Source: an uncultured Eubacteriales bacterium (lineage in GTDB: Bacteria > Bacillota > Clostridia > Peptostreptococcales > Anaerovoracaceae). From it: a stretch of 6,319 nucleotides of DNA. The stretch is taken from contig CAUEYG010000102.1 of assembly GCA_959021945.1 (NCBI GenBank), positions 1 through 6,319 of the forward strand, written 5' to 3'. A model generated the notes under the pieces. It made no database searches and had not been told where the DNA came from. It saw nothing but the letters and a program-made list of their open reading frames with translations. The position numbers and the translations under genes are program-made. This document shows positions 1-5,646 of this stretch, one piece after another; the first letter of the stretch is position 1, and each line of letters starts with the position of its first letter.

Positions 1-1
1 C

Positions 2-346
2 AAGGAAATACCTCAACAGGTCAACCATTATTACGGAACCATTATCTATGGAAATGTTAGTGGCTCCCAAATCATTTCGGGTAACAATAATTCTGCGACT
101 TATACTGCTGCCGCAGTATCTGATGTTATAAAGGAAATCCGTGAGTCACTGGAACAAGAAAAGATTTCCGTAGAAGATATGGAGAGTGCGCTCGAACTGC
201 TGGATGAGATTTCCGACAAGCTCGAACAAGGCAAGAAACCCAGTATCATCAAAGCGGCCCTGACTGGACTGAAAGAATTTGCGCTGGCCGTAGGTGCAAA
301 TGTTACTGCAGCGCTGATAGCTACAAAGATACAAGGGTTGTTCTAA
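2..346 (+). CDS. C-terminal fragment of an AbiTii-like protein (5' end outside window)
   Basis: An open frame enters from the left edge and stops at TAA 344-346, giving 114 visible residues. It begins KEIPQQVNHYYGTIIYG, continues NVSGSQIISGNNNSA, then has a charged helical stretch (SDVIKEIRESLEQEKIS, then MESALELLDEISDKLEQGKK) and ends in a mostly hydrophobic helix-like tail (FALAVGANVTAALIATKIQGLF). A short glycine/asparagine-rich segment of the type G-x-V-x-G-S-x-I followed by a helical C-terminus is, as I recall, common after the N-terminal domain of AbiTii-type proteins, a family named after a lactococcal abortive-infection factor. The diagnostic N-terminal domain is outside the window, so the assignment is tentative. 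The tail could also be membrane-associated. The next gene starts 25 bp downstream, so these are probably co-transcribed. No terminator is seen in the gap. Confidence 0.5.
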   Translation, partial: KEIPQQVNHYYGTIIYGNVSGSQIISGNNNSATYTAAAVSDVIKEIRESLEQEKISVEDMESALELLDEISDKLEQGKKPSIIKAALTGLKEFALAVGANVTAALIATKIQGLF

Positions 347-371
347 TTTTGTTTTATCGAAGGGCTTAGTT

Positions 372-1586
372 ATGGAAGACTATAACGAAGAGTTAACAGA
401 ACTGGTAGAGAGCTTAATTCGTACCGGTCGAGAAGACGATTGGTGGGACTTCAAAGAATGCCATCACGAAGATAGAGCTGCATTGTTGCATGATATCATT
501 TGTCTTGCAAATAATCGAGCAGATCGAGACACCTACTTAATTATGGGAATCCGCGATAAATCATTTGAAATCATAGGAGTAGAGAATGATTCCAACCGGA
601 AGAACCAGCAAAACATAGTCGATTTTTTAAGCACAAAGAATTTTGCAGGACAAATCCGTCCCCGTGTTGAAGTGCGTACCATTCAATTAGAGAAACATGA
701 AATTGATGTGTTTATTATCAAAAACACAACTGATGTTCCCTACTATCTGGTGGAAAGCTATACAGATACTAAATATAGACCGGAGCCTCCCAAGAAAAGA
801 AAAACCGTACAGGCATTTCATATTTACACCAGGGTAATGGATAATAACACGCCGATAGATAAGAGCGCTGATGTTCATGATGTGGAATATCTATGGAAAA
901 AGCGCTTTGGCTTGCTACAGACACCATTGGAGCAAATCAAAATTTTTCTTCGCCAGCCAGAAGAGTGGACTGAAGAAAACTCCTGTTATTATCACAAGTT
1001 GTTTCCGCAATATACCATTGCTATCGAATATGAGGAAGATGAAGATGGCTTCAATAAAAACGGCCATCGTTCGTTCTATCATCATTTACAGAGCGATACA
1101 TCAGCATATTATGGCACATTAAAGATATACCATTACAGCACCCAACTTTTTTCTTGCCAAATCACTGCCCTTGATGGTTATAGAATGGTTGCGCCGTGCC
1201 CTGAAATGAAGTTTATCCCATATCGCAATTATGGTGATCCGAACATTTGTCTAAGGTACTATGTAACTTCTGGATTGAAGTATTTGTTGTTACGCTTTTT
1301 GGAATACCACATCGGTAACGCCAACGGTCATGAAGCACAATATGCGACCCAACGCCTGTTGGATGTTATTCTTTTATTTGAGAGCGATGAAGATGTCGAA
1401 GATTTTGCCATTTATGTTCATCGTCATTTAGGCTCGTTCGATGACAAGCTTTCCAAACAACGAGAGCCGTGCATTGTAAACGAAACAGATATTGCAAAAA
1501 AAGCGCTGGCAGAGGAAATTCGTTACAGCTTGGCGCTTAAAGAGATGCAACCTGCATGGGAGCAGTTTAGAGTTGAAAATGAATAG
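372..1586 (+). CDS. AlbA_2 (Schlafen-type) domain protein, putative ATP/nucleic-acid-binding
   Basis: This is a 404-aa protein. Residues about 7-165 match the AlbA_2 / Schlafen AlbA-like pattern: an acidic/aromatic WWDFKE near residues 24-29, then LLHDIICLANN (38-48), a hydrophobic strand with glycine (YLIMGI, 55-60), and a late strand IYTRVMDNNTPID (151-163) where family members usually have a Y-x-R-x-G-x2-T type motif. Here the glycine is replaced (RVMDNNT). Proteins of this family bind nucleic acids or nucleotides, some members are RNases, and many are annotated only as ATP-binding or putative DNA-binding proteins. The C-terminal ~220 residues, beginning around VEYLWKKRFGLL, are a partner region I cannot name; they contain an aromatic-rich FPQYTIAIEYEEDEDG segment. 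The ATG has a GAAGGG site at 359-364 with a 7-base spacer. The gene sits between the AbiTii-like fragment and the DUF3800 gene, a defence-type context. Confidence 0.82.
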   Translation: MEDYNEELTELVESLIRTGREDDWWDFKECHHEDRAALLHDIICLANNRADRDTYLIMGIRDKSFEIIGVENDSNRKNQQNIVDFLSTKNFAGQIRPRVEVRTIQLEKHEIDVFIIKNTTDVPYYLVESYTDTKYRPEPPKKRKTVQAFHIYTRVMDNNTPIDKSADVHDVEYLWKKRFGLLQTPLEQIKIFLRQPEEWTEENSCYYHKLFPQYTIAIEYEEDEDGFNKNGHRSFYHHLQSDTSAYYGTLKIYHYSTQLFSCQITALDGYRMVAPCPEMKFIPYRNYGDPNICLRYYVTSGLKYLLLRFLEYHIGNANGHEAQYATQRLLDVILLFESDEDVEDFAIYVHRHLGSFDDKLSKQREPCIVNETDIAKKALAEEIRYSLALKEMQPAWEQFRVENE

Positions 1587-1607
1587 ACTGAAAGAGGTGG
1601 GATATAA

Positions 1608-2417
1608 GTGGGTGAAGCGTATTATATTTTTACAGACGAGGCCGGTGCATACAATAAGCGCCCGTCGGAACCGTTTCGCCGTAGCCACCCTTTCTACATA
1701 AGAGCTAATGTTCGTCTATCTGTAAATGACTATCGCATATTTCAGCAAGAAATTCAGGAACTCAACGCCAAATATGGAATCCCAGTTGGCGAAGAAATCA
1801 AATGGTCTGACTTATGGGAAGTTTGCAAAGGAAAATACCGGGCTGATTTTCTGAAATCCTTTACCCCAGATAAAATCAAAGGGTACTACCGCCATTTCTT
1901 CAACCGTGTGGCGGACAAGCCTTCTTTGCTGTTCATATTTACCGTAACCTGCATATACACTCAACCATGTTATCAAGCGGAAAATGAGGTGCTGAAATTT
2001 CATATGCAAGAGGCATTTCAGCGAATCCAGATGGATAGCCAACCCGATAGTTTTGCTACAGTGATTATGGATGAGCTAAATCAGGATAAGGTTAAACACC
2101 TCAAAGATGCCTGTCATCGAATGATGGTGGAAGGTGACTTTGTGAAATACAAAAATGTATATCACGGTGTGCTGACAGAGTGTAGTTCTCAAAGTGTGGG
2201 AATTCAGTTGGCGGATTATGCTGTAGGGATAATGAATGGCTATCTCCGTAAGCATCTCATGAGCCGAGGGGACTACACATTTGCTACAGATCTTTATGCT
2301 GAATTTATATCGCCTAATTTAAGAAAGCATGCAAACGGAACGATAGTTGGTTATGGGGTTCGAGAAGTTCCTCGGGACTCTTCCATACGGCAAGTTTTGA
2401 TACAGCTATTTAATTAG
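1608..2417 (+). CDS. DUF3800 domain protein (RNase H-like fold), GTG start
   Basis: This 269-aa protein starts at GTG. The choice is forced because an in-frame TAA (1605-1607) lies immediately before it, and GAGGTGG at 1594-1600 is 7 bases upstream. The N-terminus AYYIFTDEAGAYN carries the DUF3800 signature (family D-E-S-G, here D10-E11-A12-G13). EEIKWSDL (62-69) fits the conserved E-x-K region, VIMDEL (152-157) gives a second acidic pair, and GIQLADYAVGIMNGYL (198-213) is the characteristic Q-L-A-D motif with D203. These acidic residues would form an RNase H-like metal site; activity in most members is unproven. Length is normal for the family. It follows the AlbA_2 gene by 21 bp and is probably in the same operon. 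DUF3800 proteins are recurrent in defence islands and on mobile elements. Confidence 0.88.
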   Translation: MGEAYYIFTDEAGAYNKRPSEPFRRSHPFYIRANVRLSVNDYRIFQQEIQELNAKYGIPVGEEIKWSDLWEVCKGKYRADFLKSFTPDKIKGYYRHFFNRVADKPSLLFIFTVTCIYTQPCYQAENEVLKFHMQEAFQRIQMDSQPDSFATVIMDELNQDKVKHLKDACHRMMVEGDFVKYKNVYHGVLTECSSQSVGIQLADYAVGIMNGYLRKHLMSRGDYTFATDLYAEFISPNLRKHANGTIVGYGVREVPRDSSIRQVLIQLFN

Positions 2418-2452
2418 GCATATGATACCTTACTCCTCGATATAAAGGATAG

Positions 2453-2485
2453 GGGCAGTTACCGAGTAAACCTCGGCAACTGCTC
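2453..2485 (+). terminator. Imperfect hairpin after the DUF3800 gene, possible weak terminator
   Basis: Arms 2453-2466 and 2472-2485 pair around the 5-nt loop taaac, with one A:C mismatch and one G:U pair. The stem core is gcagttaccgag against ctcggcaactgc. No immediate T run follows; T-rich sequence appears only about 10 bases later (atttatttt). It lies 35 bp after the stop codon, so it may end the upstream operon or stabilise its 3' end. Confidence 0.45.
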
Positions 2486-2526
2486 ATTCACAGATTTATT
2501 TTCTAAAAACCGGGAGAAAGTGGTTG

Positions 2527-2555
2527 TTGTAAAATTGCAATGATCACGCTATAGG
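2527..2555 (+). promoter_or_regulatory. Candidate sigma-A promoter for the DUF1653-like/HTH gene
   Basis: A -35-like TTGTAA (2527-2532) and a -10-like TATAGG (2550-2555) are separated by exactly 17 bp. They lie about 40 bp upstream of the start at 2595, in a gap that follows the hairpin of the upstream operon. The -10 is weak in its last two positions. The rest of the 2418-2594 gap holds no gene. A sequence resembling the 84-bp array half-site lies at 2567-2587. Confidence 0.35.
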
Positions 2556-2594
2556 CAGTAACCAAAAGTGTATACAGAAATGTGAGGTGACCAG

Positions 2595-3302
2595 ATGGCA
2601 GAAAGAAAAATCCGTGCTGGGTACTACCGGCGGTATGACGGCAAGGTGGTCTATGTAGTCTCTCTGGCCACCGACGCCGACACCGGCGAGGAAAGTGTCA
2701 TCTGGACCACCTACCCCTTTGCAACTGTCCCCAGATACTACACCTCCAGCAAAAAGTCCTTCTGCGCTTTTATCGAAGTGAACGGAGAACGGAAAGCTAA
2801 GTATAAGCGAATGCTCAATATGAAGATCTCAGGGGAAGCCATAGAGCGGCTGGAGGAAGAGGGCTTTCGGGGACCGGTTCGTAAACGAAAAAAATGGCAA
2901 CTGGATGAATCTTATGACTCCCGAGATTATCAGCAATCTCTTACCTACTACGCATACGCAAAAGATCTCTGTGAGCACTACAACTTCGACCGGAACAAAT
3001 ATCGCCTCTGCGTAAAGGAAAAGAGATTCGTTGCCATCACTAAAAGTGACTTCGCCAAACTGAAAGAGGACCTGCAGTTTCTGGACAATGTCCTGAAAAC
3101 GGTGCTGGTTACATACCAGGGCTATTTCCGGGAGCGGTTCGTGGATGGCCTGTCCATTCGCAAGTACGCGGAAGCCCATCAACTGAACCGTGGCAGCGTG
3201 GACTATCAGCAAAAGAAATTCTTCTCTGCTCTGGCCTCTCTGCTGAAAGAGCGGGACGAGGCGGAGGGAATATGCCGGCTGCTGAAACCAGCACAAAAGT
3301 AA
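2595..3302 (+). CDS. DUF1653-like N-terminus with sigma-region-4-like HTH C-terminus
   Basis: This is a 235-aa protein with GAGGTGA at 2584-2590, 4 bases before the ATG. Residues about 9-72 resemble the DUF1653 fold: GYYRRYDGKVVYVV, then DADTGEESVIW, an aromatic/proline turn, and SFCAFIEVNGE followed by YKRM. The family usually reads as an R-H-F-K-G strand, an S-E-T-G-E turn and an R-F/M-F segment. The function of DUF1653 is not established. A basic linker (PVRKRKKW, 94-101) follows. Residues about 155-220 form a helical region ending in LSIRKYAEAHQLNRGSVDYQ, which looks like the helix-turn-helix of sigma region 4 or a phage-type transcription factor. A DNA-binding regulatory role on a mobile element is inferred. 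The gene appears monocistronic, with its own promoter candidate and a strong terminator just after the stop. It could instead be wholly uncharacterised; the HTH call is firmer than the DUF1653 call. Confidence 0.7.
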   Translation: MAERKIRAGYYRRYDGKVVYVVSLATDADTGEESVIWTTYPFATVPRYYTSSKKSFCAFIEVNGERKAKYKRMLNMKISGEAIERLEEEGFRGPVRKRKKWQLDESYDSRDYQQSLTYYAYAKDLCEHYNFDRNKYRLCVKEKRFVAITKSDFAKLKEDLQFLDNVLKTVLVTYQGYFRERFVDGLSIRKYAEAHQLNRGSVDYQQKKFFSALASLLKERDEAEGICRLLKPAQK

Positions 3303-3315
3303 ATAATCCAACCTC

Positions 3316-3353
3316 AAACGGAGTGTCTGCGACAAAGCAGACGCTCCGTTTTT
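3316..3353 (+). terminator. Rho-independent terminator after the DUF1653-like/HTH gene
   Basis: Arms 3316-3330 and 3337-3351 pair completely (one G:U) around the loop gacaaa. The GC-rich core is acggagtgtctgc with gcagacgctccgt, followed at once by a T run (3349-3353). It starts 13 bp after the stop codon. The A-run on the left arm also allows some termination from the opposite strand, though no minus-strand gene is seen. Confidence 0.9.
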
Positions 3354-3363
3354 CTGTCAAATG

Positions 3364-3460
3364 TATGTCAGTGGGATGTATTTTCCCCAATACAAGTAGA
3401 GAGACAACTCGGACACCATCCAAAGGATATGTCAAAACTATGTCACATGCAAATGTTTGC
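3364..3460 (+). promoter_or_regulatory. Possible operator region upstream of the excisionase-like gene
   Basis: The gap between the terminator and the small HTH gene contains no ORF but several short repeats. The heptamer tatgtca occurs at 3364-3370, 3428-3434 and 3439-3445; the last two are 11 bp apart, one helical turn. The inverted repeat tgtatt/aataca (3377-3382 and 3389-3394) has a 6-nt loop, and gcaaa/tttgc (3449-3453 and 3456-3460) has a 2-nt centre. This is compatible with control by the encoded small DNA-binding proteins. I see no convincing -35/-10 pair. Confidence 0.3.
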
Positions 3461-3484
3461 GGCTAAAGAAGTAGAGGGAGTTTT

Positions 3485-3493
3485 AAGAAGGAG
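3485..3493 (+). promoter_or_regulatory. Ribosome binding site that sets the start of the small HTH gene
   Basis: AAGAAGGAG directly abuts an upstream in-frame ATG at 3494, leaving no spacer for that codon. It is 9 bases before the ATG at 3503. Translation therefore most likely starts at 3503, shortening the product by three residues. Confidence 0.7.
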
Positions 3494-3502
3494 ATGGTCA
3501 AC

Positions 3503-3682
3503 ATGAGAGAATCTGTCTACAAGAACTACGGTGAGGCAAAGGTGCCGGGCGTATCACTGTCCAGTAGGTATGGACTCATGCACCAACCAGGCTTTCCGGT
3601 ACTGCGCGTGGGCAGCCGCATGGTGGTGCCGAAAGAAAAGTGCATTCAGTGGATGGAGGAGCATACGGGAGGTGCTATATGA
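3503..3682 (+). CDS. Small excisionase/AlpA-like winged-helix DNA-binding protein
   Basis: This 59-aa protein starts at 3503, chosen from ribosome-binding-site spacing. It has the layout of excisionase-type helix-turn-helix proteins: a short helical N-terminus, VPGVSLSSRYGLMHQPG as the recognition region, then the wing FPVLRVGSRMVVPKEKCIQWMEEH, which follows the common pattern F-P-x-x-R-x-G-x-R, then V/I-P-K, then W-x-E. Such proteins act as recombination directionality factors or small regulators on integrative elements and prophages; no integrase is visible here to decide between these. The stop overlaps the next start as ATGA (3679-3682), indicating translational coupling with the larger HTH gene. 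It lies downstream of a possible operator region. Confidence 0.78.
   Translation: MRESVYKNYGEAKVPGVSLSSRYGLMHQPGFPVLRVGSRMVVPKEKCIQWMEEHTGGAI
3667..3672 (+). promoter_or_regulatory. Ribosome binding site that sets the start of the 166-aa HTH gene
   Basis: GGGAGG lies 6 bases before the ATG at 3679, inside the end of the preceding gene. An in-frame ATG at 3640 exists, but it would overlap the upstream reading frame by 43 bases and has no comparable site. The 3679 start, MKFQQWPKRDPDKNYF, is preferred. Confidence 0.8.
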
Positions 3683-4179
3683 AGTTCCAACAGTGGCCCA
3701 AACGAGATCCCGACAAAAACTATTTCAAGGTTCCCAATGAAGTATTTCACATCGGTCTCAGTTACCCGGAGATCTCCATCTACTGCTATCTGCTGAGCAT
3801 CGAGGACAGAGAAACCTACCAGTGCTACCCCAGCTACAAAACCATCGGCAAGGCGCTGGGTATGAGTGAGAACACCGTGAGTAAGTATGTGCGCAGCCTG
3901 GAGGAGAAAGGTCTCATCCGCACCGAGCCGACGATGGTGCGGAGCAAAGACGGCAGGCCCCTCAACGGGAATCTGCTCTACACCATTCGTCCGATCCAGG
4001 CGGCAATCGAATTGTTCTACGAGCGGCAGTTCCAGCAGCTGGAGGAGGATACCGCCCGTCAGAGAGCGGCGGAACGCCTCGCAGAATTGGCCCGTGAAAG
4101 CCCCCAGACCGCCCTATGTGCGCCTTTCGGAGCGGAAGCGAGTCCCCAGTGCCGACCCGGGGTTGGAGGCCCAATTTGA
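3679..4179 (+). CDS. Helix-turn-helix protein, replication-initiator/DnaD-like or regulator
   Basis: This is a 166-aa protein. The start WPKRDPDKNYFKVPNEVF and the following SYPEISIYCYLLSIEDRETYQCYPSYKTIG lead into a winged helix-turn-helix (about residues 51-101: IGKALGMSENTVSKYVRSLEEKGLI, then a wing with RSKDGRPLNGNLLYTI). This is the HTH_36/DnaD-N type found in plasmid and phage replication proteins as well as regulators. Residues about 107-140 form a charged helix (FYERQFQQLEEDTARQRAAERLAEL). The last ~25 residues are Pro/Gly/Ala-rich and unstructured-looking; this could be natural or could reflect erosion next to the repeat array. It is coupled by ATGA overlap to the small HTH gene. The repeat array begins within tens of bases of its stop, making this protein the natural candidate to bind the array. 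That link is inference. Confidence 0.78.
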   Translation: MKFQQWPKRDPDKNYFKVPNEVFHIGLSYPEISIYCYLLSIEDRETYQCYPSYKTIGKALGMSENTVSKYVRSLEEKGLIRTEPTMVRSKDGRPLNGNLLYTIRPIQAAIELFYERQFQQLEEDTARQRAAERLAELARESPQTALCAPFGAEASPQCRPGVGGPI

Positions 4180-4187
4180 CCCAGGCC

Positions 4188-4600
4188 GTCCGCAGATGCT
4201 CGTGAGCCCTCGGGAATGTGTACAGATGTGAAAAAGATGCAACTTTGTACACACTTTGGGCCTTCTCGGCTGCCCGCAGGTGTCCGAAAATCCGTGAGAG
4301 TGTGTACAGATGTGAAAAAGATGCAACTTTGTACACACTTTGGGCCTTCCCGGCTGCCCGCAGGTGTCCGAAAATCTCCAGGAGTGTGTACAAATATGAG
4401 AAAGATGCAACTTTGTACACACTTTGGGCCTTTCCGGCTGCCCGGAGGTGTCCGAAAATCCGTGAGAGTGTGTACAGATGTGAGGAAAGCGAAACTTTGT
4501 ACACACTTTGGGCCTTCTCGGCCGCCCACAGATGCTCGTGAGGCCTCGGGAGTGTGTACAAATATGAGAAAGATGCAACTTTGTACACACTTTGGGCTGC
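4188..4600. repeat. Iteron-like array: five 84-bp units, each with tgtgtaca-N21-tgtacaca
   Basis: The left half-site tgtgtaca starts at 4217, 4301, 4385, 4469 and 4553, and the right half-site tgtacaca at 4246, 4330, 4414, 4498 and 4582. The period is exactly 84 bp and the inner spacer exactly 21 bp every time. The block aactttgtacacactttggg is identical in all five copies (from 4241, 4325, 4409, 4493, 4577). In units 2-5 the inverted repeat extends to 10 bp per arm (agtgtgtaca/tgtacacact); unit 1 has one mismatch. Each arm also contains the palindrome tgtaca. Between units lie about 47-bp spacers of two kinds: one with gcaggtgtccgaaaatc (three times) and one with cagatgctcgtgag (once, also found just before unit 1). 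A long frame stays open across the array only because 84 is divisible by three. Substitutions change encoded residues freely, so I do not call it coding. It resembles a replication-origin or partition site. Confidence 0.92.
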
Positions 4601-4631
4601 CCGGCGAGCCCGCAGATGCCCAGCTCAACGA

Positions 4632-4790
4632 AATGTAATTTTTTGTAAAAAATATAAGGAAAAAGCTTGCAATCATATGTAAAAAAATGTAAAATAAAAA
4701 TAACACAAAAGTAAACGCAAAAAAACTAAAAATTTCAATATGGAAATATCCTGGTATTGAAAAGCGTTATTACAATGGGAGGCATTTACA
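4632..4790. other. AT-rich tract next to the repeat array, possible unwinding region
   Basis: Immediately after the GC-rich array the sequence becomes very rich in A and T, with A runs of up to seven. The pentamer tgtaa occurs at 4634, 4644, 4678 and 4688, that is, in two pairs each 10 bp apart. No gene fits. In iteron origins such a tract beside the binding-site array is where strands open; here this is inference by position. The same tract holds a candidate promoter and the leader of the downstream nuclease-like gene. No classical DnaA box was seen. Confidence 0.45.
4667..4695 (+). promoter_or_regulatory. Candidate sigma-A promoter for the nuclease-like gene
   Basis: TTGCAA (4667-4672) and TAAAAT (4690-4695) are spaced by exactly 17 bp, inside A-rich DNA that resembles an UP element. 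The start codon at 4791 is about 95 bp downstream of the -10. A-rich composition raises the chance of a spurious -10. Confidence 0.45.
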
Positions 4791-5588
4791 ATGAATCAAG
4801 CTGACAGATATTTGCCCTATTTATTGAAACAATACTATCGTTTACAAGAGCTTCAAAAGAAAGAATTAAGCAAACTGCCTCCAGGTCAGCTGTCTATGCG
4901 AAAATCGGAAGGGAAAAATTGCTATGTGCAGGTAATACCGGCAAATGCAGATGGAAAACGGGTACGCCGGGGTATTACAAAGGATAAGGTGATGGTTCAG
5001 GAATTGGCTCGCAAAAAGTATTTGCAGAAATCGCTGCAGTTTTTGGAAAACAATATTCCTCTGCTGGAAAAGCTAGTTGCCATTCATAAGGCGCCTACTG
5101 CCGAAAATATTATAGAGGCTTTGTCAGCTACACGGGCACAGTTGCAGCTTACGGAAGAAAGCTTTCTGCCCAAAGAAAAGCAGCAAAACCAATGGGCTGA
5201 TGCTGACTTTGAACAGAGCACCTATAACTTGTCAGAGAAAAAGCATATAACAGCAAGAGGGCTAAAAGTCCGATCAAAATCAGAAGTTATCATTGCAGAA
5301 AAACTTGATGCTTACAAGATTCCGTTTCGCTATGAACAAATGGTGCATATTGAAAACCAATCCCTTAGCCCTGACTTTGTTATTCTCAAAAAGGAGGAAC
5401 TGGTTTACTGGGAGCACTGTGGATTAGTAACAGATCCTCAATATATGAAGCACCACAAGTGGAAACTGCAGATGTATGAAAAGGCCGGCATTGTACCCTG
5501 GAAAAATTTGATCGTGACGTATGATGATGAAAACGGTAATCTGGATGCCAGAATCATCGAATCGGAAATTATAAATAAGCTTCTATAG
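4791..5588 (+). CDS. PD-(D/E)XK nuclease-like protein, function unknown
   Basis: This is a 265-aa protein with GGGAGG at 4777-4782, 8 bases before the ATG. The N-terminal ~95 residues are basic and helical (QQYYRLQ-type start, then LPPGQLSMRKSEGKNCYVQV, GKRVRRGI and a long helix). Residues about 158-262 look like a restriction-endonuclease fold: helix with RSKSE (161-165), IPFRYEQ strand (177-183), LSPDFVI (192-198; D195 as metal ligand), then YWEHCGL (206-212; E208). The usual lysine of the E-x-K motif is replaced by H209; nearby K220, K223 or K225 may compensate, as seems to happen in helicase-associated nuclease domains with a Y-x-E-H-x-G motif. The remainder, WKLQMYEKAGI then NLIVTYDDENG, fits the end of that fold. 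It may be active or only DNA-binding. No terminator separates it from the following gene, 58 bp away. Confidence 0.68.
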   Translation: MNQADRYLPYLLKQYYRLQELQKKELSKLPPGQLSMRKSEGKNCYVQVIPANADGKRVRRGITKDKVMVQELARKKYLQKSLQFLENNIPLLEKLVAIHKAPTAENIIEALSATRAQLQLTEESFLPKEKQQNQWADADFEQSTYNLSEKKHITARGLKVRSKSEVIIAEKLDAYKIPFRYEQMVHIENQSLSPDFVILKKEELVYWEHCGLVTDPQYMKHHKWKLQMYEKAGIVPWKNLIVTYDDENGNLDARIIESEIINKLL

Positions 5589-5646
5589 GCTGAAAACAGC
5601 TAGAAAGCGCCTATCTCGTGAAAATTCAAAGAAAAGGAAAAGGATT

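Noticed and set aside
2829..3335. 168-aa minus-strand ORF
   Set aside because: It lies opposite the well-supported DUF1653-like/HTH gene, runs through the terminator stem and shows no recognisable domain.
3109..3435. 108-aa minus-strand ORF
   Set aside because: It spans the intrinsic terminator and overlaps the 3' end of a supported gene; its composition looks like antisense of coding DNA.
3640..3678. Upstream start for the 166-aa HTH protein
   Set aside because: The extra 13 codons overlap the preceding gene and lack a ribosome binding site, while the ATG at 3679 has a well-placed GGGAGG.
4217..4589. CRISPR array
   Set aside because: Units are regular, but the intervening segments are similar to each other rather than unique, the period is too long for typical repeats and spacers, and no cas gene is present.
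3962..4706. Long minus-strand and plus-strand ORFs across the array as real genes
   Set aside because: They are by-products of an 84-bp period. Changes between copies are mostly non-synonymous, conservation follows the inverted repeats instead of a frame, and no convincing ribosome binding sites were seen.
5589..5613. Terminator between the nuclease-like gene and glmL
   Set aside because: Only a 4-bp stem (gctg-aaaa-cagc) and a loose taggc/gccta pairing are present, with no T run; too weak to call.
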